Positions 53,055 through 60,959 of a DNA stretch of 64,000 nucleotides are shown one piece after another. Where the stretch lies: positions 3,968,001 to 4,032,000 of the forward strand of contig NZ_CP060007.1 of assembly GCF_014168535.1 (NCBI RefSeq), written 5' to 3'. Source of the stretch: Lacibacter sediminis (GTDB taxonomy: Bacteria; Bacteroidota; Bacteroidia; Chitinophagales; Chitinophagaceae). Positions within the stretch are counted from its first letter, which is position 1. The number at the start of each line of letters is the position of its first letter. Position numbers and translations under genes: made by a program. The notes under the pieces are model-generated. The model was not told the DNA's origin, did not search any database, and saw only the letters and a program-made list of their open reading frames with translations.

Positions 53055-54035
53055 ATGAATACCCGGCTATTCGAACAACTCCACGCTGAAGGACTAGTAT
53101 CTGACAGTTCATTCGAAAAAATCAAGAAAGATTCAGACAAAAAACTTATTTCGCTTCATTGGGATATTAAAATCCTTTTATACCTCGGCGTATTGCTTTT
53201 AAGCGGTGGACTCGGCATCCTCATTTATAAAAACATTGACAGTATTGGTCACCAGGCTATCCTTGTGTTCATCGCTTTGATTTGTGCGTCTGCTTTTTTC
53301 TATTGTATAAACACAAAACTTCCGTTTGCAACATCCAAAGTAGAATCGCCCAATGTATATTTTGATTACGTGCTGCTACTTGCCTGCTTAACCTTCATGA
53401 GCTTTATTGCTTACCTGCAATTTCAATACAATGTGTTTGGAACGAGATACGGACTGGCTACTCTTATACCAATGCTGGTTCTATTCTTTTCAGCTTACTA
53501 TTTTGATCACCTCGGTATACTCAGTTTGGCTATTACCAACTTAGCAGCATGGATAGGAATAACCGTTACGCCTTCCCAATTATTGAAGGCAAATGATTTT
53601 AACAGCAGTACCATCATCTATACGGCTTTGTTTCTGGGAGCCTTTTTGATTGCTTTAGCTGTTATCTCAAAAATGAAAGCATTTAAACCTCATTTTGAAT
53701 TTACGTACAGCAATTTTGGAACCCATCTTCTTTTTATTTCCTGTCTTGCTGCAATGTTCCACTTCGATGTTCTTTACCTGCTTTGGTTTCTGTTATTGAT
53801 CGCATTGGCATACTTTTTTTATACAAGATCGATACTGAACAAATCATTTTATTTTTTAGTGATTACCACACTTTACACTTATATCGGTATGGGCTACGTG
53901 GTTATTCAACTGCTAGATTCAATGAGAAATTTTGGAATGACATCCATCTATCTTGGATTAATGTATTTTATTGCTTCAGGAATCGGTCTTGTTTTCTTCC
54001 TCATCAGTTCTAACCGTAAAATAAAAGCAGCATGA
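53055..54035 (+). CDS. polytopic membrane protein, DUF2157-like
   Basis: 326 residues. A short soluble N-terminal helix-turn region (residues 1-38, EQLHAEGLVSDSSFEKIKKD) is followed by about nine hydrophobic segments (KILLYLGVLLLSGGLGILIY being the first). This organisation resembles DUF2157 proteins. No catalytic motif is visible. Its stop overlaps the start of the next, similarly built gene by four bases (ATGA), so the two products are probably made together. Confidence 0.7.
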   Translation: MNTRLFEQLHAEGLVSDSSFEKIKKDSDKKLISLHWDIKILLYLGVLLLSGGLGILIYKNIDSIGHQAILVFIALICASAFFYCINTKLPFATSKVESPNVYFDYVLLLACLTFMSFIAYLQFQYNVFGTRYGLATLIPMLVLFFSAYYFDHLGILSLAITNLAAWIGITVTPSQLLKANDFNSSTIIYTALFLGAFLIALAVISKMKAFKPHFEFTYSNFGTHLLFISCLAAMFHFDVLYLLWFLLLIALAYFFYTRSILNKSFYFLVITTLYTYIGMGYVVIQLLDSMRNFGMTSIYLGLMYFIASGIGLVFFLISSNRKIKAA

Positions 54036-55186
54036 TCGCCTATAACAAAACATCGCTGCATAATAAGGAGGTGCAACAGCAATCAACATCAGCTTTCGAA
54101 AGCAAGCTGATCAGTGCAGATGAATTGCAACAGATCAAAGCAAAATACCCGGTTCATTTTTACACACCCAATTTTTTCATCCGCATCGGGCTATTCATAT
54201 TAACCGGAATCGTCGTTTCGTTTTCCTTCAGTCTTTTTTCATTGATCTTTATGAGCTCTATTGAAGATGCAATGAAAATTCTCTTGCTGTTTTTTTCATT
54301 GCTTACCTATGCAGCATTGGAATTCATGATTGAGAAAAATAACCATTACAACTCGGGTGTGGATGATGCACTGTTGTGGAATTCTGCCGGTATGCTATTG
54401 GGAAGCCTGATTGTTATCATTGATTCAGGTGCATTAACGAATTGTATCCTTACGTTCCTCATTTCATTCTATTGTTCACTCCGGTTTGCCGACAGGATCA
54501 TGGGTGTTATTGCGTTTCTTAGCTTATTGGCCATTATCTTTTTTCTCTTTACCGATCACCTTGGAATTTCCAAGGCCATTATACCGTTTGTGCTGATGGC
54601 CGCATCTGCAGCGGTTTATTTTTTAATGATACGGCTCGAAAAGAAAGAAACCCTGAAAAATTATAAGCATTGCTTTACCCTGATCATCATCTTCAGTCTG
54701 CTCAGTTTTTATGCGGCAGGAAATTATTATGTGGTGCGGGAAGTAAACAATGCAATGTTTCATTTAACCAGTGATGGTTCTTTACCTTTCGGGTGGTTGT
54801 TTTGGGTATTGACTGTTCTTATTCCCATTCTTTATATTATCAGAGGATTACTAAAGAAAGATGTTATCTTTTTAAGGATCGGTGTGCTGCTGATTGCGGC
54901 CATGATCTTTACGATTCGATATTATCATTCTGTTCTTCCATTAGAAATAGCAATGACAATTGCCGGAGCCATTCTGCTTATTCTTTCATATGTGCTGATC
55001 AATTACCTCAGGCAACCGAGGTTTGGTTTTGTTTATACAGAACAGAAGGGTGATCAAAAAGATGAAAAGTCGCTGATCGAATCTTTAGTCATTGTTGAAA
55101 CCCTGGGACAAGAAGCAAAGTCTTCTGATGCCACTAAATTTGGCGGTGGTAGTTTTGGAGGCGGTGGAGCGGGTGGAGAGTATTAA
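54032..55186 (+). CDS. polytopic membrane protein with glycine-rich tail
   Basis: 384 residues. The N-terminal ~50 residues are soluble (ISADELQQIKAKYPVHFYTP), then about ten hydrophobic segments, then a cytoplasmic-type charged stretch and a C-terminal tail KFGGGSFGGGGAGGEY. That tail resembles the Gly/Ser-rich ends of TPM-domain membrane proteins. DUF4401-like by arrangement, though I am not certain of the family. Probably a hetero-pair with the preceding gene. Confidence 0.65.
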   Translation: MIAYNKTSLHNKEVQQQSTSAFESKLISADELQQIKAKYPVHFYTPNFFIRIGLFILTGIVVSFSFSLFSLIFMSSIEDAMKILLLFFSLLTYAALEFMIEKNNHYNSGVDDALLWNSAGMLLGSLIVIIDSGALTNCILTFLISFYCSLRFADRIMGVIAFLSLLAIIFFLFTDHLGISKAIIPFVLMAASAAVYFLMIRLEKKETLKNYKHCFTLIIIFSLLSFYAAGNYYVVREVNNAMFHLTSDGSLPFGWLFWVLTVLIPILYIIRGLLKKDVIFLRIGVLLIAAMIFTIRYYHSVLPLEIAMTIAGAILLILSYVLINYLRQPRFGFVYTEQKGDQKDEKSLIESLVIVETLGQEAKSSDATKFGGGSFGGGGAGGEY

Positions 55187-55193
55187 ATAGGGA

Positions 55194-55811
55194 TTAAAAC
55201 CTTCGTCCAACACTCAATAAACATTGTGAAATTGTATCTCCGTTCGTATCAAGTTGCAACTCTGCCAAAACACCGATGGAAATTTTTTTTGAGATAGTAT
55301 AGTTGTATACAAAACCTACATTACCTCCTATTGCTAGCGTTCGTTGGGGGGATGTATTAAAAAAAGATACAAGTGGAATGGGAAAACCCGTTCCTGCAGG
55401 AGGATACACGCCGAGTTCATCCCAATAAGAGGTCGATTGGTATCTTAAAATTGGCCCAATCTTTAGTAACAATTCATGTACCTCACTTCTAACAATGCTG
55501 TATCCGTAAAGGCCTGCAATTTGAACCCCCGCAATAGTCCCCCTTACAGAAGCATCAACTTCATTTCCTTGTTGATCGGTATAAAAAATTGGCCATTGCT
55601 TATCATGAATAGTACCACCAATACCCACAAACCACGAAGATTTTTTGTTGAAATATTTCCCAAACTCAGAATCATAAGCAAAACCAATAACATCTCCTGT
55701 GCCGTTTAAACTTGGGCCAGCGTATAATTGCAGATGCCTTTGGGGAAGTGTATGTTGGGCATTTGATAACAAAGAAATAAACGTTGCAAAAAGTAAAGTT
55801 AGCTGTCGCAT
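55194..55811 (-). CDS. small outer-membrane beta-barrel-like protein
   Basis: 205 residues from ATG at 55811 (MRQLTLLFATFISLLSNAQ, signal peptide); the frame extends 40 codons upstream without a signal-like start and is not favoured. The mature part has repeated amphipathic strands (HLQLYAGPSLNGTGDVIGFA, TLAIGGNVGFVYNYTISKKI, SIGVLAELQLDTNGDTI) and ends CLLSVGRRF with a terminal Phe, as for eight-stranded outer-membrane barrels. Function unknown. Convergent with the membrane-protein pair, seven bases between stops. Confidence 0.7.
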   Translation of the reverse strand: MRQLTLLFATFISLLSNAQHTLPQRHLQLYAGPSLNGTGDVIGFAYDSEFGKYFNKKSSWFVGIGGTIHDKQWPIFYTDQQGNEVDASVRGTIAGVQIAGLYGYSIVRSEVHELLLKIGPILRYQSTSYWDELGVYPPAGTGFPIPLVSFFNTSPQRTLAIGGNVGFVYNYTISKKISIGVLAELQLDTNGDTISQCLLSVGRRF

Positions 55812-55939
55812 GATTGGAGTAAAAAGTTCGAATGTAAAATAATTTTTATTTTTTAGCAGGACGGATAAAGTTTCCAGCAAAGCATTCTCAGTCAGGAAAA
55901 CCTGAAAGGGTTTATTTTCCCTAAATTGCACCCGCAGTT

Positions 55940-57742
55940 ATGGATAAATTCATTGTTTCAGCACGGAAGTACAGACCCCAGACTTTTGATACAGTTGTGG
56001 GCCAATCGCATATCACCACTACATTAAAGAATGCCATCAGCCACAACCAGCTGGCGCATGCATTTTTGTTTTGCGGTCCACGTGGTGTGGGCAAAACCAC
56101 CTGTGCCCGTATTCTGGCAAAAACCATCAACTGCGAAAATATTCAACCAAATGGTGAGGCTTGCGATACCTGTGTGAGCTGCAGAACCTTTAACGAAGGA
56201 ACATCACTCAACATTCATGAACTCGATGCTGCCAGTAACAACTCGGTGGATGATATCCGTTCCTTAATTGAGCAGGTGCGTTTTGCACCGCAGATGGGGA
56301 AATACAAAGTGTATATCATCGATGAGGTACACATGCTCAGCTCCAGTGCCTTCAATGCATTTTTGAAAACGCTGGAAGAGCCTCCTTCCTATGCCATTTT
56401 TATTTTAGCAACTACGGAGAAACATAAAATTCTGCCAACCATCTTAAGCCGTTGCCAGATCTTCGATTTCAAACGCATCACCATTAATGATACCGTTGAA
56501 CATCTGCAGGAAATTGTTGGCAAAGAAGAGATCAACGCAGAGAAACCTGCACTGCAGGTGATCGCTCAAAAAAGTGAAGGTTGTATGCGTGATGCGCTCA
56601 GCATCATGGATAAGATCGTGAGCTTTACCAATGGCGAATTAACTTACCAGAATACATTAGAGCATCTGAATATTCTTGATGCTGATTATTTCTTTAAGTT
56701 GCTGGAGGCCATGCAACAACAGGACCTTGCTACAAGCATGTTGTTGTTTGATGATATCAACCGCAAAGGTTTTGAAGGCGATATGGTACTGAATGCCATG
56801 GCCGAATTCTTCCGCAACTTACTTGTTTGTAAAGATGAGAAAGTGGTAAACCTTTTAGAAGTGGTAGAAAGCTTTAAAGAAAAATACACCTCCGCTGCTA
56901 AAAAAACATCTGCTTCGTATATCATCAGCGCATTGAATGTGTTGAATGAAGCAGAGATCAACTACAAACAGGCACGTAACAAACGTCTGCATGTTGAACT
57001 GGCTTTGATCAAACTTACGTACCTGCAACAGGCACTCGATCTTACTGATAAAAAAAAAGTAGTTGAGAAAACGAAGGCGGTTCAGTTTCGTGCATTGAAA
57101 CCAATTGAAGTAAAGGAACATGTACCAACTGAAGGCACAAGGAACAAGGTGCAGGAAACAAGTGGGGCAAAACTAATTGTAGAAGAACCATTGGAGAAGT
57201 TACAAGACACAAGGCACAAGACGCAAGAACCAAAAGCCAATGTCCAAAATCCAATTGCACAAACTGCTGTTCCAAAAACTGCTTCTGCAGGTATCAAAGG
57301 CGGCTTATCAAAACTGCGTGAAAAAATTGCAGCTGAAAATAATAATCCCAACAATCAGCAAAAAGAAATTGATCCCGAAGGTTTGAAAATAGCCTGGCAG
57401 GAATACATTCTCAAACTGAAAGCAGCCACCAAACATTCGGTGGTATCTACATTTGAGATGATGGAATGCCGCATGAAAACTCCTCTTGACTTTGAAGTTC
57501 AGGTGTATGGCAATATTCAACTTGGTTTTCTGAAGCAGGAGAAAACAGCATTGCTGCAACATGTGCAAAGCTTTTTTAAAAACCCCAACATTAATATTCT
57601 TGTTCAGTTGGTTGAAGAACCGGAAGATCTTACACCGGTTGAACGACCACTTTCTATGAAGGAGCAATTTATTCGAATGACTGAGAAATATCCGCTGGTA
57701 AAAGATCTGAAAGATAGGTTGGGATTGGAACTGGATTACTAA
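55940..57742 (+). CDS. dnaX: DNA polymerase III subunit gamma/tau
   Basis: 600 residues. AAA+ clamp-loader ATPase: Walker A CGPRGVGKTTCARILAKT (about residues 45-55), zinc-binding Cys cluster around residues 64-84 (INCENIQPNGEACDTCVSC), Walker B VYIIDEVHMLSS, sensor motif ATTEKHKILPTILSRCQ. Domain III ends near residue 370, where nine A residues (57050-57058) offer a frameshift or transcriptional slippage site that would make a gamma-like product of about 373-375 residues. Beyond it lies a ~110-residue low-complexity linker containing repeat-like words, then a C-terminal tau-specific domain. Confidence 0.96.
   Translation: MDKFIVSARKYRPQTFDTVVGQSHITTTLKNAISHNQLAHAFLFCGPRGVGKTTCARILAKTINCENIQPNGEACDTCVSCRTFNEGTSLNIHELDAASNNSVDDIRSLIEQVRFAPQMGKYKVYIIDEVHMLSSSAFNAFLKTLEEPPSYAIFILATTEKHKILPTILSRCQIFDFKRITINDTVEHLQEIVGKEEINAEKPALQVIAQKSEGCMRDALSIMDKIVSFTNGELTYQNTLEHLNILDADYFFKLLEAMQQQDLATSMLLFDDINRKGFEGDMVLNAMAEFFRNLLVCKDEKVVNLLEVVESFKEKYTSAAKKTSASYIISALNVLNEAEINYKQARNKRLHVELALIKLTYLQQALDLTDKKKVVEKTKAVQFRALKPIEVKEHVPTEGTRNKVQETSGAKLIVEEPLEKLQDTRHKTQEPKANVQNPIAQTAVPKTASAGIKGGLSKLREKIAAENNNPNNQQKEIDPEGLKIAWQEYILKLKAATKHSVVSTFEMMECRMKTPLDFEVQVYGNIQLGFLKQEKTALLQHVQSFFKNPNINILVQLVEEPEDLTPVERPLSMKEQFIRMTEKYPLVKDLKDRLGLELDY
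57050..57058 (+). other. A9 slippage site in dnaX
   Basis: Codons 371-373 read AAA AAA AAA followed by GTA GTT GAG. One extra A (or a -1 shift) gives AGT AGT TGA; loss of one A gives AAG TAG. Both alternative frames therefore stop within three codons. Thermus thermophilus dnaX makes gamma by slippage on an A9 run, and E. coli uses a -1 frameshift on A6G; use of the site here is inferred. Confidence 0.55.
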
Positions 57743-57745
57743 ATT

Positions 57746-58192
57746 CTACAGTTTTACCATTTTCATATCATACCGCAATGCTGTAGTAATCAAAATTGTT
57801 TTACCGCTTATTGTGTAATCGGAAGGCTTGCAGGGATAAAGCGATTGCAGGTTACATGACATCAGCACCGTTAAAAAAGCCGAGCCTAAATTATCTTCAG
57901 CAACTTCCGTCATATTAAAGAAACCAAAATTCACTTGGTGAGCTGCAGGTAATGTGTAGCTGCCGCCACTAATTGTATTTTTCAACGTTTTCCCGGTAAA
58001 TGAACCATCTGCTTTTAACGAAAGACTGATCCTTCCGGCATTACCGGGTTGATAAGTTAGCGTGGCACCTGTACTCTTATCCTTTATCTCAACTAATTGC
58101 CATGTTCCCGCCAAAGGCATATTTGCTGCAGGTTCTGTACTGCATGATGACATCAGAACGATCAACAGTGAGAAAATTGTAAGGATTCGCAT
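57746..58192 (-). CDS. META-like lipoprotein
   Basis: 148 residues from ATG at 58192. Lipoprotein signal peptide (MRILTIFSLLIVLMSSC, Cys at residue 17), then a small beta-rich domain with LAGTWQLVEIKDKSTGATLT, GRISLSLKADGSFTGKTLKN and HQVNFGFFNMTEVAEDN, the order of strands seen in META/HslJ-type domains. Two further cysteines (SCNLQSLYPCKPSDY) may form a disulfide. Function unknown; convergent with dnaX, with three bases between stop codons. Confidence 0.72.
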   Translation of the reverse strand: MRILTIFSLLIVLMSSCSTEPAANMPLAGTWQLVEIKDKSTGATLTYQPGNAGRISLSLKADGSFTGKTLKNTISGGSYTLPAAHQVNFGFFNMTEVAEDNLGSAFLTVLMSCNLQSLYPCKPSDYTISGKTILITTALRYDMKMVKL

Positions 58193-58322
58193 AGCGGTTG
58201 TTTTCCTTTCTGACAAATTAAACGCATTTTTCGTTGCTTACTGCTGCTTCTTTTGTTTCAAACAGGCTGCATTACTGCTTTCTGTAAACCTTCGAAAGCA
58301 TGGCTCGAAAAACTAACAGTTA

Positions 58323-58350
58323 TTGACCAGAAACCACAGGTCGATATTTG
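58323..58350 (+). promoter_or_regulatory. candidate Bacteroidota promoter for the E2 gene
   Basis: TTG at 58323-58325, a 17-base spacer, then GATATTTG at 58343-58350, seven of eight matches to the TAnnTTTG -7 element, 50 bases before the start codon. Confidence 0.3.
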
Positions 58351-58399
58351 CCTAAATTGCCTTAATTTCACGCCCTCATTACGACAAAAAACTGATCTT

Positions 58400-60046
58400 A
58401 TGGCTGAAGTGATTCGTATGCCCCTGTTAAGTGATACCATGACCGAAGGAAAAATTCTGAAATGGAACAAACAGGTGGGCGACAAAGTTAAAGGCGATGA
58501 TGTGCTTGCAGATGTTGAAACCGATAAAGCGACGATGGAAGTTGTGGGTTATGCCGATGGCACCTTACTCTATATCGGTGTTCCGGAAGGCAAAGCAGCA
58601 CAGATCAATGAAATTATTGCAATCGTTGGTAAAGAAGGTGAAGATTATAAAAGCCTGTTAGATGGCGGATCGGCTGCTCCGGCTCCGGCTGCTGCAACTG
58701 AAACGGCTGCTGCCCCTGCTCCTTCGGCTCCTGCCGCTGCAGGTGTTGATGCTGACGCATTAGCTGGCCAGTTGGGTGTTACGGTTATCCGTATGCCTCT
58801 CCTGAGCGATACAATGACAGAAGGAAAAATCATTGCCTGGAATAAGAAAGTGGGTGACGCTGTAAAGGCCGATGAAAGTCTTGCAGATGTTGAAACCGAC
58901 AAAGCAACGATGGAAGTGATTCCGTATGTAGACGGCACAATTTTATATACCGGTGTTGAAGCAGGCAATGCTGCCAAAGTAAACGAAGTAATTGCTGTGA
59001 TCGGTAAAGCCGGTACAGATATTTCTGCTTTGGTGAATGCATTTAAAAATCCGGGTACTCCCTCAGCTCCGGCAAGTGCAACGGCTGCAACAACAGCTGC
59101 TGCCGCAACCACACCTGCCGCTGTTGCATCAACAACAGCTTCAAGCACAGAAAACGGTCGTTTAAAAGCATCTCCATTAGCAAAGAAAATTGCTGCTGAA
59201 AAAGGTATCGATCTCCACGCTGTACAAGGCAGTGGTGATGGGGGCCGTATCATTAAAGCAGATATCGATAATTATAAACCTGCAGCTGCTGCCGCAAGTG
59301 TTCCTGCAGCCAAAGCAGCAACTCCTTCTGCTCCTGTTATTGCCTTTACTCCCGGTGCAGGCGAAGGATTTGTTGATACGCCAAACAGCAACATGCGCAA
59401 AACAATTGCACGTCGTTTGGGCGAAAGCATGTTTACTGCTCCGCATTTCTATTTGAAAATGGAACTGAACATGGATAATGCCATGGCAGCACGTGCACAA
59501 ATGAATGCAGTTAGTCCGGTTAAGATCAGCTTCCAGGATATGATGATCAAAGCATGTGCTATGGCATTGCGCAAACATCCTGCAGTGAACTCTTCATGGA
59601 TGGGCGAGTTTATCCGCACTTACAATCATATTCATATTGGTAGTGCGGTTGCAGTTGACCAGGGATTGATTGTTCCTGTATTCAAATTTGCAGATCAAAA
59701 AAGTTTGAGCCAGATCGCTTCTGAAGCAAATGGCTTGTACGATAAAGCAAGAACAGGTAAACTGCAACCGCAGGAATTTACCGGCAACACATTTACGATC
59801 TCTAACTTAGGTATGATGGATATTGAAGATTTCACTGCCATCATCAACCCGCCAGACAGCTGTATTCTTGCTGTTGGTCGCATTAAAGAAATTGTGATCA
59901 AGAAGAAAGATGGCAGCTTCGGTACTACCAATGTAATGAAAGTAACATTGAGTTGCGATCACCGCAGTGTTGATGGTGCTGTTGGTTCTTCGTTCCTGCA
60001 AACATTGAAGAAGTATATCGAGAATCCTGTTACCATGTTGGTATAA
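58400..60046 (+). CDS. pyruvate dehydrogenase E2, dihydrolipoyl acetyltransferase
   Basis: 548 residues from ATG at 58400 (MAEVIRMPLLSDTMTEGK); the longer frame upstream is unlikely. Two nearly identical lipoyl domains, each with VETDKATMEV (lipoyl Lys at about residues 43 and 167), joined by Ala/Pro linkers. A peripheral subunit-binding domain follows (ASPLAKKIAAEKGIDLHAVQ, about 260-295), then the catalytic domain ending in SCDHRSVDGAVGSSFLQ with the HxxxDG motif. It transfers acetyl groups to CoA in the pyruvate dehydrogenase complex. E1 and E3 genes are not adjacent. Confidence 0.94.
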   Translation: MAEVIRMPLLSDTMTEGKILKWNKQVGDKVKGDDVLADVETDKATMEVVGYADGTLLYIGVPEGKAAQINEIIAIVGKEGEDYKSLLDGGSAAPAPAAATETAAAPAPSAPAAAGVDADALAGQLGVTVIRMPLLSDTMTEGKIIAWNKKVGDAVKADESLADVETDKATMEVIPYVDGTILYTGVEAGNAAKVNEVIAVIGKAGTDISALVNAFKNPGTPSAPASATAATTAAAATTPAAVASTTASSTENGRLKASPLAKKIAAEKGIDLHAVQGSGDGGRIIKADIDNYKPAAAAASVPAAKAATPSAPVIAFTPGAGEGFVDTPNSNMRKTIARRLGESMFTAPHFYLKMELNMDNAMAARAQMNAVSPVKISFQDMMIKACAMALRKHPAVNSSWMGEFIRTYNHIHIGSAVAVDQGLIVPVFKFADQKSLSQIASEANGLYDKARTGKLQPQEFTGNTFTISNLGMMDIEDFTAIINPPDSCILAVGRIKEIVIKKKDGSFGTTNVMKVTLSCDHRSVDGAVGSSFLQTLKKYIENPVTMLV

Positions 60047-60069
60047 GTATCTCTGATCAATTTTATATG

Positions 60070-60100
60070 ATCCCGTTGCACTGTTGCAACGGGATTTTTT
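60070..60100 (+). terminator. terminator after the E2 gene
   Basis: ATCCCGTTGCA-CTGT-TGCAACGGGAT followed by TTTTT: a perfect 11 bp stem 23 bases after the stop codon. Confidence 0.92.
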
Positions 60101-60143
60101 ATTGCTGAATCATTTTATCTTTATTGACTAAACAGTAACTATT

Positions 60144-60902
60144 ATGTCCATCACCAACAATGCAGAACTGGAAGGAATGCAAAAGATCAGCAACGCTGTG
60201 GCTGTTACATTAAAAGCTATGCGTGAATATGCAAAGCCCGGCATCAGCACGAAAGAACTGGATGACTATGGCGGAAAATTGTTGGAGGAGATGGGCGCTA
60301 AATCAGCACCTTATCTTACTTATAATTTTCCTGGCTTCACTTGTATCAGTGTCAACAAATCATTTGCACATGGTATTCCATCAACAAATATTATTCTTCA
60401 GGAAGGAGACCTGGTGAATATTGATGTATCAGCTGAGTTAGATGGTTATTGGTCAGACAATGGCGGTTCATTTGTTGTTGGTGAAGATATGCATCAGCAC
60501 CAACCCTTGGTTGATCTGTCGAAACGAATTTTATACAATGCACTCGATCAGATAAAAGGAGGTGTGCGTATTTCAGAGATTGGTAAACTGATCGAGACAC
60601 AGGCAAAGAAAGCAAACTGCAAAGTGATACAGAATTTAACGGGTCATGGTGTTGGCAGAAGTTTGCATGAAGATCCACTGGAGATACCAAACTATTATGA
60701 TCGTTTTAATACAAAACGTTTTCGCAAAAACTCAGTTGTTGCCATTGAAACATTCATTGCCACACATTCTACACAAGCTGTAGAGTTAGAAGACGGCTGG
60801 ACCTTCGTTGGTAACAAAGGCGGCTATGTTGTGCAGCATGAACACACGATCATGATCACAGATGGCAAGCCGGTTATTCTTACAGCAGCCAATGGTATTT
60901 GA
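60144..60902 (+). CDS. map: methionine aminopeptidase, type I
   Basis: 252 residues. Removes the initiator Met from nascent proteins. The dinuclear-metal ligands are visible: Asp in VNIDVSAELDGYWSDNG (two Asp), His in LTGHGVGRSLHEDP, Glu in VAIETFIA and Glu in VQHEHTIMIT; SFAHGIPS carries the substrate-site His. No N-terminal zinc domain. The length is normal. It is preceded by a terminator, so it has its own promoter. Confidence 0.96.
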   Translation: MSITNNAELEGMQKISNAVAVTLKAMREYAKPGISTKELDDYGGKLLEEMGAKSAPYLTYNFPGFTCISVNKSFAHGIPSTNIILQEGDLVNIDVSAELDGYWSDNGGSFVVGEDMHQHQPLVDLSKRILYNALDQIKGGVRISEIGKLIETQAKKANCKVIQNLTGHGVGRSLHEDPLEIPNYYDRFNTKRFRKNSVVAIETFIATHSTQAVELEDGWTFVGNKGGYVVQHEHTIMITDGKPVILTAANGI

Positions 60903-60959
60903 TCAGTAACATTTTTTCCTCTAAATCATCTTTGCAGGCTTCTGTTTATATTGCAGCAA

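Noticed and set aside
55812..55931. 40-codon upstream extension of the small beta-barrel gene
   Set aside because: The internal ATG at 55811 begins a proper signal peptide; the extension would bury it inside the protein.
58253..58399. 49-codon N-terminal extension of the E2 gene
   Set aside because: The family begins directly at the lipoyl domain (AEVIRMPLLS); the extension is Cys- and basic-rich non-coding sequence and contains the promoter candidate.
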